Shown here: positions 32,776 to 41,233 of the stretch, piece after piece
Layout: the number at the start of each line of letters is the position of its first letter
How positions within the stretch are numbered: position 1 is the first letter of the stretch
From: Pelagibius sp048268885
GTDB lineage: Bacteria; Pseudomonadota; Alphaproteobacteria; Kiloniellales; Kiloniellaceae
Assembly: GCA_048268885.1 (NCBI GenBank)
Contig: JBLWUP010000020.1
Span: forward strand, 30,003-94,002
Direction of reading: 5' to 3'
DNA length: 64,000 nt
Notes under the pieces: model-generated
Database searches by the model: none
The model's input: only the letters and a program-made list of their open reading frames with translations
Told to the model about the DNA's origin: nothing
Position numbers and translations under genes: made by a program

Positions 32776-33798
32776 ATGCGAGTTTGTGTTGTAGGCGCCG
32801 GCGCCATCGGCGGCCTGATGGCCGCCAAGCTGGCCCAGTCTAGTTTTGAGGGGGCGGACAACGAGGTCTGCGTCATCGACCAGGGCGCGCACCTGGCCGC
32901 CATTCAGAAGAAGGGCCTGAAGCTGATCTGGGAGGACGGCAGCGAGATCGTCGCCAAGGTGAAGGCCGTCGGCTCCGCCGCCGAAGCCGGGCCGCAGGAC
33001 CTGGTGATCCTGGCGGTGAAGGCGCACTTCCTGGATCAGGTGGCGCGCGACGTGGAGAAGCTGCTCGATAACGACACCATGATCATGACCGTGCAGAACG
33101 GCATGCCCTGGTGGTACTTCCATAGCTTTGACGGCCCCTTGAACGGCACCCGGCTGAAGAGCCTCGATCCCTCCGGCGTGCTGGATCGCTACATCCCCGG
33201 CAACCGCATCGTCGGCTGCGTGGTCTACCCCGCCGCCGCGGTCACCGAGCCCGGCGTCATCCACCATGTGGAAGGCGACCGCTTCCCGGTTGGCGAGCTC
33301 GACGGCTCGGAGAGCGCGCGCGTCCAGAAGCTGCACGACCTACTGGTCGAGGCCGGCTTCCGCTCGCGCATCCTCGACGACATCCGCTCGGAGATCTGGC
33401 TGAAGGCCTGGGGCAATCTCTCTTTCAATCCCATCAGCGCGCTGACCCACGCCACCCTGGAAGACATCTGCACCTTCCCGGAGACGCGCCGGCTGGCCGC
33501 CACCATGATGGGCGAGGCCCAGGTCATCGGCGAAAAGCTGGGCGTCCATTTCCGCCACACCATCGAGAAGCGCATCGACGGCGCCCAGTCGGTCGGCAAG
33601 CACAAGACCTCCATGCTGCAGGACGTCGAGGCCGGCCGCTCCCTGGAGACCGAGGCCCTGATCGGCGCCATCCTGGAAATGGGCCAGCTGGTCGAGGCGC
33701 CCTCGCCGGCCATCGAGGCGATTTACGCCTGCGTGAAGCTGCTCAACAAGACCATGCTGATGGAGGATGCCGGCGTCACGCTGAAGAAGGCGGGGTAA
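32776..33798 (+). CDS. ketopantoate reductase-family NAD(P)-dependent oxidoreductase
   Basis: 340 residues; GAGGGAAAACGACC precedes the ATG. N-terminal Rossmann motif CVVGAGAIGGLMAAKL, then DLVILAVKAH, MTVQNGMPWWYF and the helical C-terminal domain with WLKAWGNLSFNPISALTHATL and KTSMLQDVEAGRSLETEALIGA. This is the ApbA/PanE fold. It is longer than E. coli PanE (303), and similar long forms are often not true pantoate enzymes. With the FAH-family gene upstream it may act on a 2-oxo acid. No pan genes are nearby. Confidence 0.88.
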   Translation: MRVCVVGAGAIGGLMAAKLAQSSFEGADNEVCVIDQGAHLAAIQKKGLKLIWEDGSEIVAKVKAVGSAAEAGPQDLVILAVKAHFLDQVARDVEKLLDNDTMIMTVQNGMPWWYFHSFDGPLNGTRLKSLDPSGVLDRYIPGNRIVGCVVYPAAAVTEPGVIHHVEGDRFPVGELDGSESARVQKLHDLLVEAGFRSRILDDIRSEIWLKAWGNLSFNPISALTHATLEDICTFPETRRLAATMMGEAQVIGEKLGVHFRHTIEKRIDGAQSVGKHKTSMLQDVEAGRSLETEALIGAILEMGQLVEAPSPAIEAIYACVKLLNKTMLMEDAGVTLKKAG

Positions 33799-33827
33799 GG
33801 CGCCTTCCTTCCCGGCGCCCGAACCCT

Positions 33828-34340
33828 TTAGGGGTCTTCGGCCAGGCGCAGGTGGTCGGCCAGGCTGGCGAAGGAGGCCGCCGGGTCCCAGGCGCCGCCG
33901 GTCGACTCCCAGGCTTCGATGACGGGCGCGGAGGTATCCAGGCGGTAAAGGTCGTCGCGGCGGTTGTCGAGAACCCAGAGATCGCGGACCACCAGGACCG
34001 CATGGCCGCGCCCGAGCACCCTGCCGATGGCCAGACGCAGCGCGCCGCGCGGCACCCCGGCGGCGATCAGGGTCTCCAGCTTGCGCACCGCGTAGTCGTC
34101 ACAATCCGCGCCGCGGCCCCAGACGTCGCGCGCCTCGGCGCGATAGGGCATCGAGGCGTTGACCTCCCGATTCACCTCGCGCAGCAGGTCCAGGTCCACC
34201 CGCCAGGGCGCCCAGCCCTCGAACGCCAGGCCCGGCCGCCGCGCGAGCAACTCCGCATAGGCCGGCGGACTGGGATAGAGCGACTCCGCGACCGCCGGAA
34301 AGGGCAGCGCGAGACAAAGCACGACCAAAAGAGTTCTCAT
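33828..34340 (-). CDS. transglutaminase-like cysteine peptidase (BTLCP family)
   Basis: ATG at 34340 gives 170 residues with a signal peptide (MRTLLVVLCLALPFPAVAES). The family core is clear: WRVDLDLLREVNREVNASMPYRAEA, then RGADCDDYAVRKLETL with the catalytic Cys, GHAVLVVRDLWVLDN with His and Asp. BTLCPs such as LapG cleave the N-terminal region of large adhesins in the periplasm. No adhesin or LapD-like gene is adjacent. This member is short, so its target is unknown. Confidence 0.87.
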   Translation of the reverse strand: MRTLLVVLCLALPFPAVAESLYPSPPAYAELLARRPGLAFEGWAPWRVDLDLLREVNREVNASMPYRAEARDVWGRGADCDDYAVRKLETLIAAGVPRGALRLAIGRVLGRGHAVLVVRDLWVLDNRRDDLYRLDTSAPVIEAWESTGGAWDPAASFASLADHLRLAEDP

Positions 34341-34555
34341 CTGCGCCCCCCCGCTTGCGGCAGGGCCGACACCGCTACGAGAAAGACTCGTTCTCCGGTA
34401 TCGGGGGCGCCGCAAGCGCCGCAAAATCAAAGGTGCTACTCAACGGTTCTGCAAAATCACACAGCAAGAGCCGTGCCAGTGCGGAACTACAATGACTTAG
34501 CCGATATGCGGGTCCAGGGTTGTCAAATCTCTTGACGCCTGACGCGGCGAGGAAC

Positions 34556-35473
34556 TCAGCTGCCGATCGCCGTCAGGTCGAAAGGCGTGGTCTGGTAGAG
34601 ATAATTGATCCAGTTGGAATAGAGCAGATGAGCATTGCCGCGCCAGGTGTTCACCGGCGGGCGCGAGGGATCGTCGCCGGGATAGTAGTGCGCCGGCAGG
34701 CCGATCAGATCGCCCTTCTCCATGTCGCGCCGGTATTCGGCGTCGAGGGTCGTCGAATCGTATTCCAGGTGGTTGAACATGTAGACGTGGCGCAGGCGCT
34801 TGTCGTGCACCAAGCAGAGGCCGGCTTCGTCGGAATCGATCAGCACCTGCAGATCCTCGTGCCCCGCCAGGTCCTCGCGGCGGTTCTCGGTGTGCCGTGA
34901 CACGGGAATGTGGATCTCGTCGTCGAGCCCGCGCATCAGCAGCGAGGTATGGTCGAGCACCCGGTGGGTGAAGACCCCGAAGCGCTTTTCCGGCAGCTGG
35001 TGCTTGGGGATGCCGTGGAAATGGTAGAGCGCCGCCTGGCCGCCCCAGCAGAGGGCGAAAAGGCCGTGTACATGGCTGCGCGACCACTCGAAGATGCCGC
35101 AGAGTTCGTCCCAGTAGGTCACTTCCTCGAACGGCAGCTGCTCGATCGGCGCGCCGGTGACGATGAGGCCGTCGAACTTCTCGCCGCGAATGTCCTGCCA
35201 GGGATGATAGAAATCGAGCATGTGCTCGCGCGGCGTGTTCTTAGGCACGTAGCCCTCGGGGGCGAAGAGCGTCATCTCCACCTGCAGCGGGGTCCCGGCC
35301 AGGACACGGGCGATCTGCGTCTCTGTCTCGATCTTCTTGGGCATGAGGTTCAGCAGCGCGATCCGCATCGGCCGGATATCCTGCCGGATGGCGTCGGTGT
35401 CACGGATGATGAGAACGCCCTCGCGCTCGAGCGCCTCGCGGGCCGGCAGGTCATGGGGAATCTTGATGGGCAT
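34556..35473 (-). CDS. metA: homoserine O-acyltransferase, MetA type
   Basis: 305 residues, standard length. IPHDLPAREALEREGVLII, RPMRIALLNLMPKKIETETQ, LIVTGAPIEQLPFEEVTYW, the catalytic Cys in HGLFALCWGGQAALYHFHG, RFGVFTHRV, SRHTENRREDL and the HLEYDSTTLDAEYRRD segment with His and Glu are all present. The enzyme activates homoserine with acetyl- or succinyl-CoA for methionine synthesis; most MetA proteins outside enterobacteria use acetyl-CoA. It stands alone. The 426-bp region upstream holds no SAM riboswitch that I can recognise. Confidence 0.95.
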   Translation of the reverse strand: MPIKIPHDLPAREALEREGVLIIRDTDAIRQDIRPMRIALLNLMPKKIETETQIARVLAGTPLQVEMTLFAPEGYVPKNTPREHMLDFYHPWQDIRGEKFDGLIVTGAPIEQLPFEEVTYWDELCGIFEWSRSHVHGLFALCWGGQAALYHFHGIPKHQLPEKRFGVFTHRVLDHTSLLMRGLDDEIHIPVSRHTENRREDLAGHEDLQVLIDSDEAGLCLVHDKRLRHVYMFNHLEYDSTTLDAEYRRDMEKGDLIGLPAHYYPGDDPSRPPVNTWRGNAHLLYSNWINYLYQTTPFDLTAIGS

Positions 35474-35899
35474 CGTCAGGTATCGATTATGGAGGGGTTT
35501 CGCCGGATTGAGGTAAGGAAGTACGAGGGTTTTCCATAGCGCTCAAGGCATAACTTGTAAATTCCCGAAAAATCAGTGTGATTTTGGCGAAGGGAACAAG
35601 GCCGTCACGATTTGCCGCCCGCCGATTGACCTCGGTCAATGCCGTGAAGCGCAATCGGCCCGAGGTTGTCCCGGTGACGCGCCGGCCTCGACTTCCGCCG
35701 GCAACAGTTTGAATACAAATGGAAAACGGCGTTTCGCGCGCGGGTGCCGAAACATGACCGTCACTTGCCTGAGAGCGCGGCGCACAGCGTGATGTCGGAC
35801 CGCTGCGTCCGGGAATTCTTTTCGGAAACCGCAGGAAACTTGGGGCTTTAGTGAGAACGACTGTCCCGCCTGCTTTGCCGAACACCGAGAGGCGCGACC
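35474..35899. other. 426-bp divergent intergenic region
   Basis: The region separates metA (minus) from the HAD-fusion gene (plus). It contains an FNR/FixK-like palindrome at 35626-35639. An AT-richer stretch (35520-35600) is the likely metA promoter region. No gene or known riboswitch is recognised. Confidence 0.5.
35626..35639. promoter_or_regulatory. FNR/FixK-type box
   Basis: TTGACCTCGGTCAA fits TTGAY-N4-RTCAA, the site of CRP/FNR-type oxygen or nitric oxide regulators, within a longer palindrome ATTGACC-TC-GGTCAAT. It is 260 bp upstream of the HAD-fusion gene and about 150 bp upstream of metA. Trehalose/glycogen and GH65 genes are often in such anaerobic regulons in alphaproteobacteria, so the sugar operon is the more likely target. 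Confidence 0.6.
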
Positions 35900-37525
35900 A
35901 TGCCCCTGAAGACCACAGCGGCGACACCAACTCCTGAGAAGCGGACAGCCGACGTGAACGACAAACGCCCCTCGACAAGTCTGCATAATCTTGATGCTCT
36001 CCTTCTGGATCTGGACGGAGTCGTGACCGCTACGGCGCGGGTCCATGCAGAAGCCTGGAAGGCGGCTTTCGACGAATACCTTGAAGAAAGGGCGGCACGC
36101 CTCGGCAGCCGCTTCGTGCCCTTCAGCCTGAAGGACGACTACCCCCGCTACGTTGACGGCAAGCCGCGCCTGGATGGCGTCGCGAGCTTCCTGCAGTCGC
36201 GCAACATCATGCTGCCCCGGGGCCAGGACACGGACCCGCCCGACAAGGAAACCGTCTGCGGCCTGGGAAACAGGAAGAACCGGAAGTTCCTCGCGGTGGT
36301 GCGGGAAATGGGCGTCGACGTCTTCGAATCGTCGGTCGACTTCATCAAGCAGGCCAAGGCCCGGGGCCTCAAGGTCGCCATCGTCACTTCCAGCCGGAAC
36401 TGCCAGGAGATCCTGACGGTCGCCAGGCTCGACGCCCTGTTCGACACCGCTGTCGACGGCGTCGTGGCTCACCACTGCATGCTGGAAGGAAAGCCCGCGC
36501 CGGACACCTACCAGGAGGCTGCACGGCGCCTTGGCGTGCCGGCATCGCGCGCCGCGGTCGTGGAGGACGCCATTGCGGGCGTCAAAGCGGGAAGAGCCGG
36601 CAATTTCGGCCTGGTCATCGGCGTCGACCGTATCGGTGAGCCGGGGTTGCTGCGCAACGCCGGCGCCGATATCGTCGTTTCGGACCTTGGCGACCTGACC
36701 TTCGAGGACACGGACGCGCAGCCGGCCGCGATGCCCCCCCTGGCGCTCAACCACCTGGACGAGATCGCGGCGCGTGTTGCGGACAAGCGGATTGCAGTCT
36801 TTCTCGACTATGACGGCACCCTCACCCCCATCGTCGAACGACCCGATCTGGCCGTCTTGCCGGCCGGGATGCGGGACTCCCTGAAAGACCTGGCGGCCTG
36901 CTGCACGGTCGTCATCGTCAGCGGGCGGGAGCGCGCCAACGTCGCCCGGCTGGTGGGCCTGGAGGATATCGTCTACGCCGGGGCCCACGGCTTCGACATC
37001 TCCGGGCCGGCCGGCACCGAGATCCAACACGCGGAGGGCAGCAGCTATGTGCCCGCGATCAGAGAGGCCGCCGAGGAACTGAGCCGGCGCCTGGCGTCGA
37101 TCGACGGTGTGATCGTGGAGGACAAGACCTACGCCCTCGCCGTGCACTTCCGCCTGGTGCCGCCGGAGCAGCTCCCCACCATCGAGAAGGCCCTCGACGA
37201 GGTCCTTGGCAAACATCCGCAGCTGCGCAGGACCGGCGGCAAGAAAATCTTCGAGTTGCGGCCGGACATCGACTGGGACAAGGGCAAGGCGGTCCTTTGG
37301 CTGCTCGATGCCTTGAAACTCCACGGTGAGGATGTGGTGCCCTTCTATCTGGGCGACGACCTGACCGACTACGACGCCTTCAGGGCGCTGCGCGGCAAGG
37401 GACTCTCCCTTCTCGTGTCGGACGAGCCGCAGGCCGAAGACGTCGATTATCGCCTCGCCGATACCGACGAGGTCCGTCAGTTTCTCGACGCCCTCACCAC
37501 CGTTTGCCGCAGGAAGCATACATGA
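35900..37525 (+). CDS. fused beta-phosphoglucomutase / trehalose-6-phosphate phosphatase
   Basis: 541 residues with two HAD domains. The first (about 30-270) has LLLDLDGVVT (D37, D39), VAIVTSSRN, GKPAPDTYQEAARRLGVP and VVEDAIAGVKAG, a beta-phosphoglucomutase-like layout. The second (about 295-535) has VFLDYDGTLTP (D303), IVSGRE, GAHGFDISGP and YLGDDLTDYDAF, typical of OtsB. The ATG at 35900 is used; a later in-frame ATG is absent before the first motif. Its stop overlaps the start of a GH65 phosphorylase gene (ATGA). Together they could split trehalose to glucose and beta-glucose-1-phosphate, convert that to glucose-6-phosphate, and dephosphorylate trehalose-6-phosphate. Confidence 0.88.
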   Translation: MPLKTTAATPTPEKRTADVNDKRPSTSLHNLDALLLDLDGVVTATARVHAEAWKAAFDEYLEERAARLGSRFVPFSLKDDYPRYVDGKPRLDGVASFLQSRNIMLPRGQDTDPPDKETVCGLGNRKNRKFLAVVREMGVDVFESSVDFIKQAKARGLKVAIVTSSRNCQEILTVARLDALFDTAVDGVVAHHCMLEGKPAPDTYQEAARRLGVPASRAAVVEDAIAGVKAGRAGNFGLVIGVDRIGEPGLLRNAGADIVVSDLGDLTFEDTDAQPAAMPPLALNHLDEIAARVADKRIAVFLDYDGTLTPIVERPDLAVLPAGMRDSLKDLAACCTVVIVSGRERANVARLVGLEDIVYAGAHGFDISGPAGTEIQHAEGSSYVPAIREAAEELSRRLASIDGVIVEDKTYALAVHFRLVPPEQLPTIEKALDEVLGKHPQLRRTGGKKIFELRPDIDWDKGKAVLWLLDALKLHGEDVVPFYLGDDLTDYDAFRALRGKGLSLLVSDEPQAEDVDYRLADTDEVRQFLDALTTVCRRKHT

Positions 37526-40032
37526 GCGAATGGACCCTCAGCTACGAGGGCTACGACCCGGAATTCGAAGGCCTTCGTGAGACCCTCTGCACCCTGGGCA
37601 ACGGCTACATGGCGAGCCGCGGCGCCGCGGCGAATGCGCTGGCCGACGACACCCATTATCCCGGCACCTACCTGGCCAGCGGCTACAACCGGCTGACCAC
37701 GGAGGTTGGCGGGCACGAGGTCGAGAACGAAGACCTGGTCAATATCCCGAACTGGCTGCCCCTGGTGTTCCGGATCGACGACGGCCCGTGGCTGCGGCCG
37801 CAGGAGGTGGAGATCCAGGACTACCGCCTGGCGCTTTCCCTCCACGACGGCGTTCTTTCCCGCTGCCTGCGCCTGACAGACGCGGAAGGCCGCACGACCC
37901 TGTGGGAGGAGCGGCGCTTCGTCTCCATGGCCTGCCCGCATCTGGCGGCCATCGAGGTGCAGCTGACCGCCGAGAACTGGTCCGGACAGATGACGCTGCG
38001 CTCGGCGGTCGACGGCAGCGTCATCAACAGCGGTGTGCCCCGCTACCGCGATCTGAGCAGCCGGCATCTGGAACCGCTGGAGACCCTGCTGATCAGCGAC
38101 GAGGTCGTCCTTCTGCGCTGCCGCACGGTGCAGAGCCGGCGGGAGATCGCCACGGCCGCACGCACCCGCCTGTACCGCGACGGGACCCTACTGGAAAACG
38201 CGCGCGAAGTGGAACGCCTGCCCGACTTCGTGGCCCAGAATATCGCCGTCGATATGGCCCCGGGCCAGGCCGTGACGGTCGAGAAGGTCGCCGCCGTCTG
38301 CACCTCGAAGGACATGGGCATTACCGAGCCGGGCACCACGGCGACGACGCTGCTGGAAAACGCCGCCTCCTTCGAAAAGCTGCTGCGCGCGCAGTGCCGC
38401 AACTGGGCGCACCTCTGGGAGGAATGCGGCATCGAGATCGAGACCACGGCGAATTCCCAGGTGGAGATGAAGCTGCACCTGCACATCTTCCACCTGCTGC
38501 AAACGGTTTCGATGCACTCCATCGACCTGGATGCCGGCGTGCCGCCGCGCGGCTGGACCGGCGAAGCCTATCGCGGCCACATCATGTGGGACGAGCTCTT
38601 CATCTTCCCCTTCCTCAACCTGCGCAAGCCGGTGCTGACGCGCACGCTGCTGCGCTACCGCCACCGGCGCCTGCCCGAAGCGCGCCGCGCCGCGCGGGAG
38701 GCCGGCCACCGCGGCGCGATGTTCCCCTGGCAAAGCGGCAGCGACGGCCGCGAGGAAAGCCAGAAGTACCACCTCAACCCCATGTCAGGACGCTGGATCG
38801 CCGACACTTCGCAACGGCAGCGCCATGTCAACGCGGCCATTGCCTTCAACGTCTGGCAGTACTACGAGGTGACCGAGGACCGGGAGTTCCTCTACGATTT
38901 CGGCGCCGAACTGATGCTGGAGATCGCGCGTTTCTGGGCGAGCCTCTCCAGCTTCGATGCCGAAAGCGGACGCTACTCGATCCGCGGGGTCATGGGCCCC
39001 GACGAGTTCCATACCGCTTATCCCGGTAAGGATCCCAGCACCGACGGCGGACTGGACAACAACGCCTACACCAACGTCATGGTGTCCTGGCTCATGACGC
39101 GCACCCTCGACATGCTCGACCTGCTGCCGGGGTCGCGGCGGCGCGAACTGTTCGATGCCCTGGAGATCAGCAGTGAAGAGTTGCGCGCCTGGGAAGACAT
39201 CAGCCGCAATCTCGTGATTCCCATCGACAGCAACGGCGTAATCGCGCAGTTCGAGGGGTATGAGGCGCTGAAGGAGTTCGACTGGGAGGGTTACCGCGAA
39301 AAGTACGGCGACATTCAGCGCCTGGACCGCATCCTGGAGGGCGAAGGCCTCAACCCCAACGACTACAAGCTCTCCAAGCAGGCCGATGTGCTGATGATCT
39401 TCTACCTCTTCTCCACCGAGGAGCTGACCGAGATCTTCAGCCGGCTGGACTATCCCTTCACGCCCGACACGATCTTCAAGACGATCGACTACTATACGCA
39501 GCGGACCTCCCACGGCTCCACGCTGAGCTGGATCGTCCATGCCTGGGTGATGGCGCGCGCCGATCGCGAGCGGTCCTGGAAGCTGCTGAGCCAGGCGCTG
39601 GACAGCGACGTGCACGACCTGCAGGGCGGCACCACCGCCGAGGGCATCCACCTGGGCGGCATGGCGGGCACCGTCGACCTGGTTCAACGCTGCTATCTCG
39701 GCATCGAACCCCGCGCCAATGTGCTGACCTTCAATCCGCAGCTGCCACGGGAGCTGGAACGCCTGAAGACCACCGTGCGCTACCGTGGCCAGAGCCTGGA
39801 TGTCGAAGTCACCCCCGACAAGCTGAAGGTGTCGAGCCGCCTCTTCACGGCCTATCCCATCACCATCGCCTACCGCGGCCGGGTGCGGGAGATCAGCCCG
39901 GGCCAGAGCTTCGAATTCCTCCTGGTCCGCCACCACGGCCACGACCAGGCCGCCAAGCGGCACGCACGGGCCGTCCTGCAAAGCCAGGACTGCCGCCCGA
40001 AGCCGCCATCACAGGGCCGCTCAGCAGAGTGA
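37522..40032 (+). CDS. GH65 disaccharide phosphorylase (trehalose/maltose/kojibiose type)
   Basis: 836 residues starting at ATG 37522 (AGGAAGC upstream), overlapping the previous stop. GH65 signatures: LCTLGNGYMASRGAA, HIMWDELFIFPFL, GAMFPWQSGSDGREESQ, and the general acid in RGVMGPDEFHTAYP (E495). LSKQADVLMIFYLF, RTSHGSTLSWIVHAWV and GGTTAEGIHLGGMAGTVDLVQRCY follow. The enzyme phosphorolyses an alpha-linked glucobiose with inversion, giving beta-glucose-1-phosphate, which matches the beta-phosphoglucomutase domain of its partner. The OtsB domain upstream favours trehalose. Usual family length is about 750-800. Confidence 0.92.
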   Translation: MSEWTLSYEGYDPEFEGLRETLCTLGNGYMASRGAAANALADDTHYPGTYLASGYNRLTTEVGGHEVENEDLVNIPNWLPLVFRIDDGPWLRPQEVEIQDYRLALSLHDGVLSRCLRLTDAEGRTTLWEERRFVSMACPHLAAIEVQLTAENWSGQMTLRSAVDGSVINSGVPRYRDLSSRHLEPLETLLISDEVVLLRCRTVQSRREIATAARTRLYRDGTLLENAREVERLPDFVAQNIAVDMAPGQAVTVEKVAAVCTSKDMGITEPGTTATTLLENAASFEKLLRAQCRNWAHLWEECGIEIETTANSQVEMKLHLHIFHLLQTVSMHSIDLDAGVPPRGWTGEAYRGHIMWDELFIFPFLNLRKPVLTRTLLRYRHRRLPEARRAAREAGHRGAMFPWQSGSDGREESQKYHLNPMSGRWIADTSQRQRHVNAAIAFNVWQYYEVTEDREFLYDFGAELMLEIARFWASLSSFDAESGRYSIRGVMGPDEFHTAYPGKDPSTDGGLDNNAYTNVMVSWLMTRTLDMLDLLPGSRRRELFDALEISSEELRAWEDISRNLVIPIDSNGVIAQFEGYEALKEFDWEGYREKYGDIQRLDRILEGEGLNPNDYKLSKQADVLMIFYLFSTEELTEIFSRLDYPFTPDTIFKTIDYYTQRTSHGSTLSWIVHAWVMARADRERSWKLLSQALDSDVHDLQGGTTAEGIHLGGMAGTVDLVQRCYLGIEPRANVLTFNPQLPRELERLKTTVRYRGQSLDVEVTPDKLKVSSRLFTAYPITIAYRGRVREISPGQSFEFLLVRHHGHDQAAKRHARAVLQSQDCRPKPPSQGRSAE

Positions 40033-40050
40033 CCGCCGGTTGACGCACAG

Positions 40051-40084
40051 AAAAAAGGGGAGCGCCGAAGCGCTCCCCCCTTCC
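40051..40084. terminator. bidirectional intrinsic terminator
   Basis: AAAAAA precedes the stem GGGGAGCGC-CGAA-GCGCTCCCC (40057-40078), which is followed by CCTTCCCC. It separates the convergent GH65 gene and the ABC binding-protein gene. The T6 on the minus strand makes it strongest for the minus-strand importer operon. Confidence 0.8.
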
Positions 40085-40125
40085 CCTGCCAAACGGGCAA
40101 GGCGTCCAGTCTTACATGCCCCGGG

Positions 40126-41145
40126 TCACATCCCCATGGCCTTTTCCCAGACCTCGTGGGTCCAGGCGCCTTCCGGCTTCTTGGTGATGACCGGCGTCGA
40201 GGCGTTGGCCAACAGGGTGTCGACCGTGCGCTCGTAGTCCGCCGGATCGAGGAAGCCGAGCTTCTCGGTGCCGAGCAGCTTGGCGATCTCGCCCATCATG
40301 CGCTTCTGGTGCTTTTCGGTCTGGGCGCCGGTGGCATCGTTCTCCAGCACGATCTCCGCGGCCTCGTCCGGGTGCGCGCGGGCGTAGTCCCAACCCTTCA
40401 GCGAGGCTTTCACGAAGCGCGCCATCTTGTCGACGAAGGCGGCGTCCTGCAGGTTGTCCTCCAGCACGTAAAGGCCGTCCTCCAGCGTCGCCACGCCCTG
40501 CTCCTCGTACTTGTAGACGATGAGGTCTTCCTCGGTCAGGCCGGCGTCGATGATCTGCCAGTACTCGTTGTAGGTCATGGTGGAGACGCAGGCCGCCTGC
40601 TTCTGCAGGATCGGATCGACGTTGAAGCCCTGCTTCAGCACCGTCACGCCCTGGTCGCCGCCATCGGTCGGGATATCGAGCTTGGCCATCCACGACAGGA
40701 AGGGATACTCGTTGCCGAAGAACCAGACGCCCAGGGTGTGGCCCGGGAAGTCCTTCGGGGAGGTGATGCCGCTGTCCTTGCGGCAGGTCAGCATCATGCC
40801 CGACTTCTCGAAGACCTGGGCGATGTTGACCAGGGGCACGCCCTTCTCGCGCGACGCCAGGGCCGAGGGCATCCAGTCGATGATAACGTCGGCGCCGCCG
40901 CCGGCGATGACCTGCGGCGGGGCGATGTCCGGGCCGCCCGGCTTGATGGTGACGTTGAGGTCGGCTTCCTCGTAGAAACCCTTCTCCTGGGCCACGTAGT
41001 AGCCGGCGAACTGGGCCTGGGTCACCCACTTCAGCTGGATCGTCACGTCGTCCGCCGCCGCGGCGCTGCCGGCCGCCAGCAGCAGCCCCGCCCCTGCCGC
41101 CGCGCCCAAGGCACCTGCGCGTGCTTTCGTGTAGAACTTACTCAT
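40126..41145 (-). CDS. NMT1/THI5-type ABC transporter substrate-binding protein
   Basis: ATG at 41145 (GAGAGGCGAG upstream) gives 339 residues with a signal peptide (ending GSAAAADD). VTIQLKWVTQAQFAGYYVAQEKGFYEEADLNVTIKPGGPDIAPPQVIAGGGADV is the NMT1/SsuA-like start; YNEYWQIIDAGLTEEDLIV follows. The closest characterised types bind hydroxymethylpyrimidine, riboflavin or other ring compounds. It is the last gene of a run transcribed from the RutR-controlled preT promoter, so a pyrimidine such as uracil or thymine is the natural ligand guess. No TPP or FMN riboswitch precedes it. Confidence 0.9.
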   Translation of the reverse strand: MSKFYTKARAGALGAAAGAGLLLAAGSAAAADDVTIQLKWVTQAQFAGYYVAQEKGFYEEADLNVTIKPGGPDIAPPQVIAGGGADVIIDWMPSALASREKGVPLVNIAQVFEKSGMMLTCRKDSGITSPKDFPGHTLGVWFFGNEYPFLSWMAKLDIPTDGGDQGVTVLKQGFNVDPILQKQAACVSTMTYNEYWQIIDAGLTEEDLIVYKYEEQGVATLEDGLYVLEDNLQDAAFVDKMARFVKASLKGWDYARAHPDEAAEIVLENDATGAQTEKHQKRMMGEIAKLLGTEKLGFLDPADYERTVDTLLANASTPVITKKPEGAWTHEVWEKAMGM

Positions 41146-41233
41146 CTCGCCTCTCCTCTTCTTCAGAAGGTTCATTCTTGTCCTAAGAAGGCTTCCTCGC
41201 CTTATTGCCGGCCTCGCCCTGATTTTTGTTCCT

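Noticed and set aside
35474..35620. SAM-II or SAM-I riboswitch upstream of metA
   Set aside because: I looked for the SAM-II core and pseudoknot pattern on the minus strand and could not find it.
35636..37519. Long minus-strand open frame (627 codons) opposite the HAD fusion
   Set aside because: Antisense shadow: no domain, Val/Gly/Arg-rich, whereas the plus strand has both HAD motif sets.
40112..41029. Second minus-strand frame overlapping the NMT1-type binding protein
   Set aside because: It is the out-of-frame reading of the same gene; the correct frame has a signal peptide and family motifs.
41146..41233. TPP or FMN riboswitch before the NMT1-type binding protein gene
   Set aside because: The 88-bp spacer lacks the CTGAGA thi-box and the FMN element patterns; the gene is internal to a longer run.
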